Below are positions 1 through 7,804 of a stretch of DNA of 14,017 nt, one piece after another. The position numbers were made by a program, and so were the translations under genes. The notes below the pieces were generated by a model. The model worked only from the letters and a program-made list of their open reading frames with translations, did not search any database and was not told the DNA's origin. The stretch is from assembly GCA_947383875.1 (NCBI GenBank), contig CANDEX010000041.1, forward strand, positions 1 through 14,017, written 5' to 3'. How positions within the stretch are numbered: position 1 is the first letter of the stretch; each line of letters starts with the position of its first letter. The stretch is from an uncultured Azospirillum sp. GTDB lineage: Bacteria > Pseudomonadota > Alphaproteobacteria > RF32 > CAG-239.

Positions 1-67
1 CAGCCCACCAACGAAAACCGATGCCTTGAACTCGACCATGAATTTTAATATAAACATCTTTTTCCAT
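1..67 (-). CDS. acyP: Acylphosphatase, partial (C-terminus beyond window edge)
   Basis: The first 22 codons are visible. They contain GRVQGIGFR, the acylphosphatase signature (G-x-V-Q-G-x-x-[FM]-R), whose loop binds the phosphate of the substrate and includes the catalytic arginine. Acylphosphatases are small cytosolic enzymes of about 90 residues that hydrolyse acyl phosphates. The ATG overlaps the TGA stop of the upstream ATP12-like gene by one base (TGATG), so the two are probably translationally coupled. It is the last visible gene of the operon starting with the pseudouridine synthase. The identification rests on the signature alone, but that signature is very specific and lies at the expected distance from the N-terminus. 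Confidence 0.88.
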   Translation of the reverse strand, partial: MEKDVYIKIHGRVQGIGFRWWA

Positions 68-567
68 CAATCTGCCAAAAATGCTTCAACATCAGCCAAT
101 TCTTGACGAATGACATCCCGCCGTTTATCAGCTTCCTCATCATGTCCCCATTTATCGGCCTGCCAGATTTCTTCAAGAAATGCAGCTCTGAAAGCATCCT
201 CAGCTGTAAGACGTTTTCGCACCAAAGCTGCCGCTAATAAAACAGACTTGGTAATCCGTGATGCCTCATAAAAAGCGGCCAGTTCTTTATTAGACAACCC
301 CTCAAGAAAAACCTGCAAACGGGGAAGAGACGCGTTGTTCTCTATAGGAACCTCCAAACTCTCGCTGGTCACATAATTTGCTTCCATGCTTTGCTTGGCC
401 CATTCAACAATCGGGTCCCAGATTTTACGCTCTTCCTCAATCAATTCTGCCGCCTCCGGAGAACGAAACAACAACGTATCCGTCAGCGAAAAATTAACCA
501 TCCGCTCAATAATTTCATCTCTGTTCTCAGCCACATCCTTAGTCAGAGTCTGCAGTTTAGTCGCCAT
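67..567 (-). CDS. ATP12-like F1-ATPase assembly protein, lacking the N-terminal domain
   Basis: This 166-residue protein matches, from memory of the family, the C-terminal alpha-helical part of ATP12 chaperones, which in mitochondria and alphaproteobacteria help assemble the F1 sector by binding the alpha subunit. Landmarks in order are TDTLLFR (29-35), WDPIVEW (50-56), and the C-terminal E-x3-Q-x3-W-G segment EEIWQADKWG (132-141). Family members are usually around 230-250 residues with an N-terminal beta-rich domain of about 70-80 residues; here the protein begins only shortly before the helical domain. The start is supported by TAAGGAC upstream, which overlaps the stop of the AsmA gene. Only 12 bases separate the two genes, so no missed N-terminal exon-like stretch can fit. 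Proximity to an rluC-like gene is typical of alphaproteobacterial ATP12 genes. Domain loss rather than annotation error is my reading. Confidence 0.75.
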   Translation of the reverse strand: MATKLQTLTKDVAENRDEIIERMVNFSLTDTLLFRSPEAAELIEEERKIWDPIVEWAKQSMEANYVTSESLEVPIENNASLPRLQVFLEGLSNKELAAFYEASRITKSVLLAAALVRKRLTAEDAFRAAFLEEIWQADKWGHDEEADKRRDVIRQELADVEAFLAD

Positions 568-579
568 AGTCTTTAGTCC

Positions 580-2748
580 TTAAAATGATTTGAATAAGTC
601 TTTCACGCCATCACGAATATCACGCACGCTTTTTTCCAGTGCTTTGCCGGTACTTTTAACAGCATCTTTGGTATCCGTCATCACGTCTTTAGCCGCCGTT
701 GAAGCTTTGCTAGGTGCTTGAAAACGATTAGCATACGGCGTACCTTGCAAAGCCGTCCAACACGGTGCAGAATTTGATTCCGTCACCAACTGCGCCCCTA
801 AAAAGGCCGGCCCTGTCGTTGCAACTCCTACAATTGTTTGCAAAGCTTGTTTTTCATCCAGTGCAATTTTCGGTTTTTGCAACGTTCCGCCAACTTTAAT
901 GAAAGAAGACAAAGCTTGCATAACTCCTGCATCCTTAAGACTCATCGTCGGTGTCACCGTAAAATCAATCTGATCATTCACAAGATTAACCGCCCCGTTA
1001 CTGACCAGCGTAATCTGATTCGACTGAACGGCAATACTCTGCGGAAAATTAGCTTTTCCCTTAGCAAAATCAGCCCGCACCACCGCACACTGTAAATCAA
1101 TTTCCGGATTTTTATTAACATTCAGATTAATCATGCTGAGAACCTGTGTCAAAATATTACCGGTCATAAATTTCAGAGAACCGGCTTGAACCACCGACTT
1201 GTCAACAACCGCCGCCAATTGTCCGTTCAAATTCTGAACCAACTGACGATAGGTTGCACCACTTGTTGCCAAATCAGCAATAATCTGTGTCTGACCACCG
1301 GATTTAATCCCAAAATCACTATTGCCTTCAACCTGAAATTCTTTGTGCAGATTTTGCAGCAAAACATTCTGACTGTTTAACTTCGCGGTAATCTGCTGAG
1401 CCGGCGCATTCACCGTCAAAGAAGCATCTATTTCACCACCACCGAAATCCAAAGCCATGGGTGAAACCGTCAACACACCATTGTTAAGTTTTGCCGTTAA
1501 GCTGACATTATCCGCCGTCATCCCCTGTGCAATAACCAGTTGCTTAATATTAACAACAGCATTGGCATTAATCGCTGTCAAAGCCGCATAAGGCACCGGC
1601 GTGTTCGGAACCAGCTGCGAAGCTTGCGCCGTACTGATTATAGTAAATTCAGGAAGATTCCAAGCCAATGGCTGTGCCGAATTTAAACTGGTCAAATCAA
1701 AACGATCACTGCTCAAATTGACATTAACCATCGGTTTCTGACCATTCATGTCTGCAGACACCATCCCCGTAACCAGATTATTTGCCACATTCAACGTCGA
1801 GATATCCGCTTTAACTTTTTTAACATCTCCGGAAACCTTAGTCACCAAAGTGGTTTCCGGCGCATTCATATTACCGGCCGGATTATAAACATTGGCATTA
1901 ATCGCAAATGTCGGTGCTTTCAACACATTGCTGACTGTTCCATCCGCATTAACATTAATCCCGAAAGCAGAAGCCGACAATTTAACAGGGAAAGGTTTAT
2001 CTGCCGCCAAAAATTGATTAATAGCCCCCAACGTCGTTTGCCCTTTAATCTGCTGATTATTATACACGACATCAAACGCCGCCGTAATCGGGTCATCCAT
2101 ACTATCCGCAGAAAGTGTGAACTTATTGATTTTCAAATTGGTAACTTGTTTGCTTTTTTGATCATCAAGCTGAAGCACCCCGTTTTCAATTAATACATTT
2201 TGAGCAGCAAATCCGGCTAAAATAGCAGCTGCAGGACCTACTTCTTCAGCTTTTTCTATATTTTCACGAATTTCATCGGCATTTTTAACCTGTGCAGATA
2301 TTCCCGGATTTTCAGCCACAACCTCTTTTACTGAAGCAGCCTCTACAGGCTTGCTGAAATCCCAGCTGGCCTTACCATCTGCCGCTTGCTCCAAATAAAC
2401 TTCAGGCTGAATCAAGGCAACCGTATCAATCATCACCTCTTTACGCAACAAAGGCAGCAGAGCAAATTTTAATTCCAGCTGCTTAATCTTAACCATTTGC
2501 GGCTGTTTTGCCCAAGAAGGATTAGCCAATTCCACATCATTAACAATCAAAGTCGGAATCAAAGAAATACCTAAATCGGCAGAACCGTTAATTGACAGCT
2601 TCCGTCCTGTTTCTTTCAGCACCAAATCTTCCGCATAACTTTTATATTTATTCAAATCAAAAGTCTTCAGGAAATAATAGCCCCCACCGATGACACCGGC
2701 AATCAAAATTAACAATAAAACGCTGATGACTTTAAAAAACTTTTTCAT
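580..2748 (-). CDS. AsmA family envelope protein
   Basis: The 722-residue protein starts with a basic stretch and one membrane segment (about residues 4-27), followed by a long predicted periplasmic region rich in short beta-forming segments. The opening after the membrane anchor, with FDLNKYK, GRKLSINGSADL and LGISLIPTLIVNDVELANP, is the characteristic start of AsmA-family proteins. These are inner-membrane-anchored, periplasm-facing proteins linked to outer membrane assembly and, in the wider family, to lipid transport between membranes. The region around 440-650 looks like the AsmA C-terminal beta domain. The tail (about 680-722) is charged and helical, rich in KDA/KDV repeats. The ATG lies 6 bases after the stop of the upstream pseudouridine synthase, so both are very likely co-transcribed. 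The substrate cannot be read from the sequence. Confidence 0.85.
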   Translation of the reverse strand: MKKFFKVISVLLLILIAGVIGGGYYFLKTFDLNKYKSYAEDLVLKETGRKLSINGSADLGISLIPTLIVNDVELANPSWAKQPQMVKIKQLELKFALLPLLRKEVMIDTVALIQPEVYLEQAADGKASWDFSKPVEAASVKEVVAENPGISAQVKNADEIRENIEKAEEVGPAAAILAGFAAQNVLIENGVLQLDDQKSKQVTNLKINKFTLSADSMDDPITAAFDVVYNNQQIKGQTTLGAINQFLAADKPFPVKLSASAFGINVNADGTVSNVLKAPTFAINANVYNPAGNMNAPETTLVTKVSGDVKKVKADISTLNVANNLVTGMVSADMNGQKPMVNVNLSSDRFDLTSLNSAQPLAWNLPEFTIISTAQASQLVPNTPVPYAALTAINANAVVNIKQLVIAQGMTADNVSLTAKLNNGVLTVSPMALDFGGGEIDASLTVNAPAQQITAKLNSQNVLLQNLHKEFQVEGNSDFGIKSGGQTQIIADLATSGATYRQLVQNLNGQLAAVVDKSVVQAGSLKFMTGNILTQVLSMINLNVNKNPEIDLQCAVVRADFAKGKANFPQSIAVQSNQITLVSNGAVNLVNDQIDFTVTPTMSLKDAGVMQALSSFIKVGGTLQKPKIALDEKQALQTIVGVATTGPAFLGAQLVTESNSAPCWTALQGTPYANRFQAPSKASTAAKDVMTDTKDAVKSTGKALEKSVRDIRDGVKDLFKSF

Positions 2749-2754
2749 TCCGAC

Positions 2755-3687
2755 TTACCCCTTAAATTCAATTCCTATTGCAGACAACGCTTTTTTAAAA
2801 TGCTCCGGCAAAGCTGCTTTAACGACAAGTTCTTTATTATATATAGCCGATAAATCAATTTTGTATGCATGAAGATAAAGTTTATCCGAAAACGCACTAT
2901 ATTTTAACCGACTGTCTCCGCCAAAATACTTGTTATCTCCGACAATCGGACAACCGATATATTCCATATGAGCACGAATTTGATGAGTTCTTCCTGTCAA
3001 CGGAGAAGCCTCCAACAAAGCAAACTTATCCCCCACTTCATCTAGCACGCGATAGACAGTTACCGCAGCCTTTCCCTCTGATGTAACAACACTTTTCTCA
3101 CCAATTTTTTCTAACGGAGCCTTAATTTCATCAGATAAATGTTTCGGGGCATGGTTAACCAAGGTTAAATAAGTCTTGGGCAACTTATGTTCCCGAAAAG
3201 CCTTTGTCAACTTATCAGCCCAAGTACGATTTCTCGCCAAAACCAAAACACCGCTTGTATCCTTATCAATTCTGTGCACCAATTTGGGCTTTTCAGGCAT
3301 TTCAAATTTTAAAGCCTCCAACATCCCGTCGATATGCCGTGTGGTATTGGTTCCACCCTGTACTGCCAAACCGGAAGGTTTATTTAAAACGATAATATTG
3401 TCATCTTTATAAATAATAAGGGATGTGATAAATGCGGCATCTCTGCCAGAAACTGCCTCTCCGCGAATAACGGCAGCTTGTTCATCCATCGGCGGAACAC
3501 GCACTTCACTGCCGGCACTCAGCTTCAATGCCGCCTCAGCCCGCTTACCGTCTACTTTTATCTGCTTGGTACGCAACAATTTTTGCAAACGTCCTAACGT
3601 CAAATTCGGATAATACTTCATAAACCAGCGATTCAAACGCATTCCGTCATCTTCGGCTTTTACTTTCTTTAATTCAACACCCGGCAT
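2755..3687 (-). CDS. rluC: RluC/RluD-type 23S rRNA pseudouridine synthase
   Basis: This 310-residue protein has an N-terminal S4 RNA-binding domain (about 15-65) and an RluA-family catalytic domain. The active-site motif HRIDKDTSG is at 138-146 with catalytic Asp141; LNKPSGLAVQGG (101-112) and GRTHQIRAHM further on are the other family motifs. The family converts specific uridines in 23S rRNA to pseudouridine; RluC-like is favoured over RluD by the alphaproteobacterial context, but the target site is not provable here. I chose the ATG at 3687 because AAGGA sits 7-8 bases upstream; an in-frame TTG at 3714 would add nine residues but has no better ribosome site. It heads the operon with asmA, ATP12 and acylphosphatase. 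Confidence 0.9.
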   Translation of the reverse strand: MPGVELKKVKAEDDGMRLNRWFMKYYPNLTLGRLQKLLRTKQIKVDGKRAEAALKLSAGSEVRVPPMDEQAAVIRGEAVSGRDAAFITSLIIYKDDNIIVLNKPSGLAVQGGTNTTRHIDGMLEALKFEMPEKPKLVHRIDKDTSGVLVLARNRTWADKLTKAFREHKLPKTYLTLVNHAPKHLSDEIKAPLEKIGEKSVVTSEGKAAVTVYRVLDEVGDKFALLEASPLTGRTHQIRAHMEYIGCPIVGDNKYFGGDSRLKYSAFSDKLYLHAYKIDLSAIYNKELVVKAALPEHFKKALSAIGIEFKG

Positions 3688-3716
3688 CAGATTTTCCTTA
3701 ATTAAAAACTGCAAAT

Positions 3717-3745
3717 AGTTTAATTTAATCTTTTCCGTTTTACAA
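3717..3745 (-). promoter_or_regulatory. Possible promoter of the rluC-asmA-ATP12-acyP operon
   Basis: On the minus strand TTGTAA (3745-3740) and TAAACT (3722-3717) are separated by 17 bases and lie about 30 bases upstream of the chosen rluC ATG. Each hexamer matches consensus in four of six positions, so this is a weak prediction in AT-rich DNA. Confidence 0.3.
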
Positions 3746-3775
3746 ATTTAAAAAAGCAAACAACCATAACTTTTT

Positions 3776-3791
3776 TGTAACGGCTGTTACA
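3776..3791. promoter_or_regulatory. 16-bp palindrome, candidate operator
   Basis: TGTAAC and GTTACA form perfect 6-bp arms around GGCT. It lies about 30 bp upstream of the weak rluC promoter. The same TGTAAC core recurs as phased repeats at 10961-10978. It is not followed by a T-run on the minus strand, so it is not a terminator for that direction. An operator is inference. Confidence 0.35.
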
Positions 3792-3810
3792 GTTATGACA
3801 TTCTCGTACC

Positions 3811-3847
3811 AAATCTGTATTAGTTTTCCGTCTTGCTGCTTTGTTTC
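3811..3847. repeat. 37-bp direct repeat, copy 1 (intergenic)
   Basis: This copy matches the one at 4078-4114 at 35 of 37 positions, in the same orientation and 267 bp apart. The two differences remove the short CCGC/GCGG hairpin present in copy 2. Confidence 0.85.
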
Positions 3848-3946
3848 CCCGCCAAACAATATAAGAGACTGAAATTCGCTCAAACAAAGTCGATAGGCGA
3901 GGAAAATAATAAGATTTCAGAGAGGCGACACCGCAGTTCTGCGGCA

Positions 3947-3973
3947 GCAAAATAGTCCAGTGAACTATTTTGC
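3947..3973. repeat. Perfect 10-bp inverted repeat (hairpin)
   Basis: Arms GCAAAATAGT (3947-3956) and ACTATTTTGC (3964-3973) are exact reverse complements around a 7-base loop. No T-run follows on either strand, so a simple intrinsic terminator is unlikely. Confidence 0.8.
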
Positions 3974-3988
3974 GCCGAAAAGCAATGA

Positions 3989-4037
3989 GACTTGTTGTTG
4001 TGAGCTAGTGATAACGACGCGACACAACAACTTAGTC
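3989..4037. repeat. Long hairpin with 9-bp core stem
   Basis: GTTGTTGTG (3994-4002) pairs exactly with CACAACAAC (4023-4031), and after a small internal bulge GACT (3989-3992) pairs with AGTC (4034-4037). The loop is about 20 bases. It is part of the structured block between rluC and rarA. Confidence 0.7.
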
Positions 4038-4077
4038 GGAATTGGCAGAGGTACGTGAGGATGGCGGCTACTCGCAA

Positions 4078-4114
4078 AATCTGTATTAGTTTTCCGCCTT
4101 GCGGCTTTGTTTCT
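4078..4114. repeat. 37-bp direct repeat, copy 2 (overlaps the 3' end of rarA)
   Basis: This copy contains the rarA stop codon (4086-4088) and encodes the last residues of RarA, a short tail ending SRKAEN. It contains a small CCGC/GCGG hairpin that copy 1 lacks. Confidence 0.85.
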
Positions 4115-5399
4115 CCTTTCGGAGTTTGTCAAAATACTCCACCCTCCTCTTAATCTCCCGCTCAAAACCGCGATCAACGGGGTGGTAAATCTTAACGCGG
4201 CTCATGCCGTCTGGAAAATAGTTGGCTCCGGAAAAACCATCTTCACAATCGGGATCATACTCATAACCATCACTGTAGCCAAGCTGTTTCATGAGTTTTG
4301 TCGGCGCATTAAGAATATTCTTCGGCGGCATTAATGACCCGGTTTTTCTTGCCAGTTCACGCGCTTTATACATGGCTTTATAAACACCGACAGACTTTGG
4401 TGCCGTTGCCAGATAGGCCACCAGTTGCATAATGGCTAAATCTCCCTCCGGCGACCCTAGGCGTTCATAAGTTTCCCAACAAGCTATTGCCTGAGTCACA
4501 GCATTAGGTTCTGCAAGAGAAACATCTTCGACGGCAAAACGAGTTAAACGCCGCAGCAAATATTTCGGATCTTCTCCGGCTTCTAACATTCGAGCTGCCC
4601 AATACAGAGCCGCATCGACATCCGAACCGCGCAAAGACTTGTGAACCGCAGAAATCAAATTATAATGTCCGTCACGCCCTTTATCATAAATCGGTGCCCG
4701 TGAGCGAATAACTTTCAGAATACTCTCTTTATCAAAAACTTCACCGTCTTGAGCATAAGCAAACACACTTTCTGCCAAATTAAGAATATAACGCCCATCA
4801 CCGTCTGCCGTTGACTTCAAAATCTGACGCGCCTCGTCATCCACCGGCAACTTTCGTCCGATTTCTTTTTCAGCCCGTGTCAGTAATTCTTCAAAATTAT
4901 CCTCATTCAGACGATTTAACACAAACACCTGGCACCTTGACAGCAACGCGGCATTTAATTCAAACGAAGGGTTCTCTGTTGTTGCTCCAACCAAAATAAT
5001 GGTACCGTCTTCAACATATGGCAAAAAGCCATCCTGCTGAGATTTATTAAACCGATGAATTTCATCAACAAACAACAACGTACCCTTGCCTTGGGTTGCA
5101 CGCCTCTCTTGCGCATATTGAAACACGCGCTTTAAATCCGCCACACCGGAAAACACAGCCGAAATCTGTTCAAAATACAAATTGGTGTTTTCTGCAATCA
5201 AACGGGCAATGGTCGTTTTGCCGCATCCGGGAGGCCCCCAAAGAATAAACGAAGTAATTTTACCGCTTTTCACCATTCTTCCAAGCGGGGATGTTTCTCC
5301 GACAATATGCTCCTGCCCCACCACTTCTTTCAAACTTTGCGGACGCAGACGATCAGCCAGAGGTCGTTTAACCTTATTTGAAAACAGAGTTTCTTCCAT
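4086..5399 (-). CDS. rarA: Replication-associated recombination protein A (AAA+ ATPase)
   Basis: This 437-residue protein is a full-length RarA/MgsA/WHIP homologue, a clamp-loader-like AAA+ ATPase that acts at stalled replication forks. Walker A is GPPGCGKT (55-62), Walker B LLFVDEIH (108-115), sensor 1 lies in GATTENPSFEL (138-148), and LLSRCQ (152-157) holds the arginine-finger region. The C-terminal half follows the RarA tetramerisation domain, including ISAVHKSLRGSDVDAALYW and the PKSVGVYKA segment. The ATG at 5399 is preceded by GGTGAAAC, a weak ribosome site. The last residues are encoded within a 37-bp repeat that recurs in the spacer downstream, so the extreme C-terminus may have been replaced by repeat sequence. 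A possible weak hairpin (GAAATC/GATTTC, about 5437-5453) separates it from the coupling-protein gene. Confidence 0.95.
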   Translation of the reverse strand: MEETLFSNKVKRPLADRLRPQSLKEVVGQEHIVGETSPLGRMVKSGKITSFILWGPPGCGKTTIARLIAENTNLYFEQISAVFSGVADLKRVFQYAQERRATQGKGTLLFVDEIHRFNKSQQDGFLPYVEDGTIILVGATTENPSFELNAALLSRCQVFVLNRLNEDNFEELLTRAEKEIGRKLPVDDEARQILKSTADGDGRYILNLAESVFAYAQDGEVFDKESILKVIRSRAPIYDKGRDGHYNLISAVHKSLRGSDVDAALYWAARMLEAGEDPKYLLRRLTRFAVEDVSLAEPNAVTQAIACWETYERLGSPEGDLAIMQLVAYLATAPKSVGVYKAMYKARELARKTGSLMPPKNILNAPTKLMKQLGYSDGYEYDPDCEDGFSGANYFPDGMSRVKIYHPVDRGFEREIKRRVEYFDKLRKEKQSRKAEN

Positions 5400-5458
5400 G
5401 TTTCACCGATTCGTTTAGATTTGAGCTTATCATAACAGAAATCTGTCTGATTTCCAGT

Positions 5459-7795
5459 TTATTTATTGGTCTTTGCAAACGGATTAACATTTCCCGTAGT
5501 CTTAACGGTAAAAGCATCTTCCGCCAACCACCAGTCATCGCTTTTTTCCCGTAACGGCACATCTATCTCTGCAGCAACACTCGCTTCTGATAAAATTTTA
5601 ACCTCAGGATTCTCTGCTAAACTCTCGGTAACTTCATCGTATCTGTCTTCCAGATAAATATCAACTTCCTCTTCTTTTTCAATATTGATACCGCCTTCAC
5701 GCAACACGGCAATTAAATCCGGCGTATCAATATCTTGAACATTTCGTTCTGCCGCAACATTATTATTCAACAAATAATCTGCTCCGCAGGCCGCCCTGCT
5801 TTTCAGCTTATCATCCCTCAAAAAGTTATTAGCCTGAATATTAACCGGAAGATGATAATACCCCGCCACCAGCAACAAATAATGCGAATTATCAAACGTC
5901 ACGGATTTAGGATGAGTCAAAATATCTCGTGCAATCCGCTTGTAATAATTAGCATCGGCCAATCCTTTTTTGACCTTATAAAAAGCTCCTGTGTCTACTG
6001 CAGGAATTTGCACTGTTCTGGTTCCGTAAAGTGATAATTTACTAAAATGTTCACTCATCTGTCGAGCATTTTCCGCCATCATTAATTTGACCGACGTACT
6101 GCCGATGATATCTTCCAACTCCTCTTTGCCATATTTATTTTGTAAAGCATTCATACCGTCCGTCAGCATCATAAAACTCATTTTACTTTCATTTCCCTGA
6201 GCTAATCCGGATGTCAACAACGCCAACTTCGGCAGCCGCTCAAAGTCATCCAAAATAATCCCCAGAGGAAAGGGACCGGCTTCAGGATACTGATTCAAAT
6301 TAACACCGATAATCATATCTATTAAAAAACGGCTCATTACTCCGGAAGATTTAACGGCATCCGCAATCGTATATAACGTTGTCACATGCCATTCATCATC
6401 TTTTTTCATACCGCGCAATTGCTTAAGCGAAAAATCGCTGAGTGATGTCCGTTGCCGGATATTATCTTTACGAAAAACTGTAAGCGGTGTCATAAGCATG
6501 GTAAAAATAATGCGCCTTTGTTTTCTGGTCATATGATAAAGTTGCTGCATTATTTTCACGGATTGTTTATCATAGCCAAAAACCTGTGCTTCTTTAATAA
6601 ATTCACCCAGCATAACTTTAAATCCGCCGACGGAAGCTTTTTCTTCATCCTCCTGCATAATTGCAAAATAACGCAACATCAAACAATCCGCCAACATCGG
6701 CAAACAAAATTCTTTACCTCGCCACAATTCCGGAACATTCTCCCAGCTTCCTACAGGCAGATAATTCTTAACCGTCAGTTTTCCGTTTTGCAAAAGCTTA
6801 AGAGCCTGAACAGCATCATCATAATCCATTGCCTGATAATAACTTTCCAACAGCGACCTGTCATCTCTGGCGATTTTCCCTTTTTCCAATAACCCACTTA
6901 AAAAATAATCATTAGCCATCGCCTGTTCGGTTTTAGAAATAAAAAACAACAGCAAACCTTCTAACGCCAAGCGACTGTTTCTCTCCCAAAAATCATCCTT
7001 ATCAACGGGATACAAGCATCTTGTCAACAGCCGGACATAAGCCGCTCGTGCAGCACCTGCCGCAGGCATATCCCGTGGAGACAGAGGATTCCAACGCGGC
7101 CAAAATTCTCCTTTTTCAGGTTTATCCGTCAACGTCCAGTTAAAATAAAAGACTTCACCTAAACGGGAACGATATCCGCTGGAATATTTTGCCAACCCAC
7201 CGGTACTGTCAATCACTGCCAAACAAGCATTATCAGTCTCCAAAACCGAAGGCAGCGACACACAACTGCTTTTCCCCAAACCTTTACTGCCCCAAACAAA
7301 CACCGACCACGGCTTTTGAAGCTTAAGAAAACGATTTTGATATTTGCCCAAGGCATAATAAATACCCTTTAAAACACCCATTTTCTCAACGTCTTGCGGT
7401 TTAGCGTAATGATTTTTCAGCCGATACCATAATTTAAAGGAACAAGGACTTTTAACATAAGCCAATACCGTTGCACCGACAAACAATAACGGCCCGAGCA
7501 ACGGAATAAAGCTGGCAGGAACCAACTGCCGATATTTCGTTGCCAAACAAAAAACATAAAACCAATCTTTATAAGCAGACCATAATTTTGCCGGATGTTG
7601 CAAACAATCCGCCCAAAAAATTTCTATTGTATCCATTGTCTGCTCTGTCAGACCATAAAACATAAAATGTGCAATACTCAGAAAAATCATTCCTGATAAA
7701 AAGAAGCCGATTATAACCAATCCGGCTATAATCAGCATTCCCGTCAAACTTTTCTTCCAGTTGCTGTCCGCTTCTATGTAAAGTTTGTCCTTCAT
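5459..7795 (-). CDS. Divergent VirD4/TraG-like type IV coupling ATPase
   Basis: This 778-residue protein has two N-terminal membrane segments (about 17-47 and 92-113) and then a cytosolic AAA+ region laid out like type IV coupling proteins. Walker A is GSKGLGKSS (169-177); FWPRWNPLS (231-239) matches the conserved W/Y-N-P-L segment; Walker B is GIILDDFERLPKL (512-524). GTRTVQIP (591-598) fits the distal conserved region. Several signature residues differ from typical VirD4/TraG: the usual DPKGE is DSTGG (196-200), DE in Walker B is DD (516-517), and the QS after strand four is TD (545-546). The acidic C-terminal tail (about 685-778) could bind partners. The ATG at 7795 is preceded by TAAGG that overlaps the stop of the pentapeptide gene; a TTG six bases upstream is less likely. 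Such ATPases deliver DNA or proteins to a type IV secretion channel; no other secretion genes are visible here. Confidence 0.8.
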   Translation of the reverse strand: MKDKLYIEADSNWKKSLTGMLIIAGLVIIGFFLSGMIFLSIAHFMFYGLTEQTMDTIEIFWADCLQHPAKLWSAYKDWFYVFCLATKYRQLVPASFIPLLGPLLFVGATVLAYVKSPCSFKLWYRLKNHYAKPQDVEKMGVLKGIYYALGKYQNRFLKLQKPWSVFVWGSKGLGKSSCVSLPSVLETDNACLAVIDSTGGLAKYSSGYRSRLGEVFYFNWTLTDKPEKGEFWPRWNPLSPRDMPAAGAARAAYVRLLTRCLYPVDKDDFWERNSRLALEGLLLFFISKTEQAMANDYFLSGLLEKGKIARDDRSLLESYYQAMDYDDAVQALKLLQNGKLTVKNYLPVGSWENVPELWRGKEFCLPMLADCLMLRYFAIMQEDEEKASVGGFKVMLGEFIKEAQVFGYDKQSVKIMQQLYHMTRKQRRIIFTMLMTPLTVFRKDNIRQRTSLSDFSLKQLRGMKKDDEWHVTTLYTIADAVKSSGVMSRFLIDMIIGVNLNQYPEAGPFPLGIILDDFERLPKLALLTSGLAQGNESKMSFMMLTDGMNALQNKYGKEELEDIIGSTSVKLMMAENARQMSEHFSKLSLYGTRTVQIPAVDTGAFYKVKKGLADANYYKRIARDILTHPKSVTFDNSHYLLLVAGYYHLPVNIQANNFLRDDKLKSRAACGADYLLNNNVAAERNVQDIDTPDLIAVLREGGINIEKEEEVDIYLEDRYDEVTESLAENPEVKILSEASVAAEIDVPLREKSDDWWLAEDAFTVKTTGNVNPFAKTNK

Positions 7796-7804
7796 CAGCA
7801 AACC

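Larger units (their letters stand above)
3688..4085. other. 398-bp spacer with structured, non-coding-looking sequence
   Basis: No convincing gene is present; short open frames on the minus strand lack family resemblance and run across hairpins. The spacer holds the TGTAAC palindrome (3776-3791), one copy of a 37-bp direct repeat (3811-3847), a short hairpin with arms CCGCAG/CTGCGG (3931-3944), a perfect 10-bp hairpin (3947-3973) and a longer hairpin with 9-bp arms (3994-4031). The density of inverted repeats suggests a mobile or structured repeat element, or an unannotated RNA, rather than a decayed protein gene. Confidence 0.6.

Noticed and set aside
3688..3714. TTG start for the pseudouridine synthase at 3714
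   Set aside because: The ATG at 3687 has a well-placed AAGGA; the nine extra residues add nothing known to the family.
3776..3791. Terminator at the TGTAAC palindrome
   Set aside because: The T-run is on the wrong side for plus-strand transcription and becomes A on the minus strand.
3720..4177. Minus-strand open frames of 65-76 codons between rluC and rarA
   Set aside because: They run through hairpins and the direct repeats, share residues only because the DNA repeats, and one overlaps rarA.
6452..6892. 146-codon plus-strand frame inside the coupling-ATPase gene
   Set aside because: It is antisense to a clearly coding region with recognised motifs and has low-information composition rich in His, Phe and Asn.
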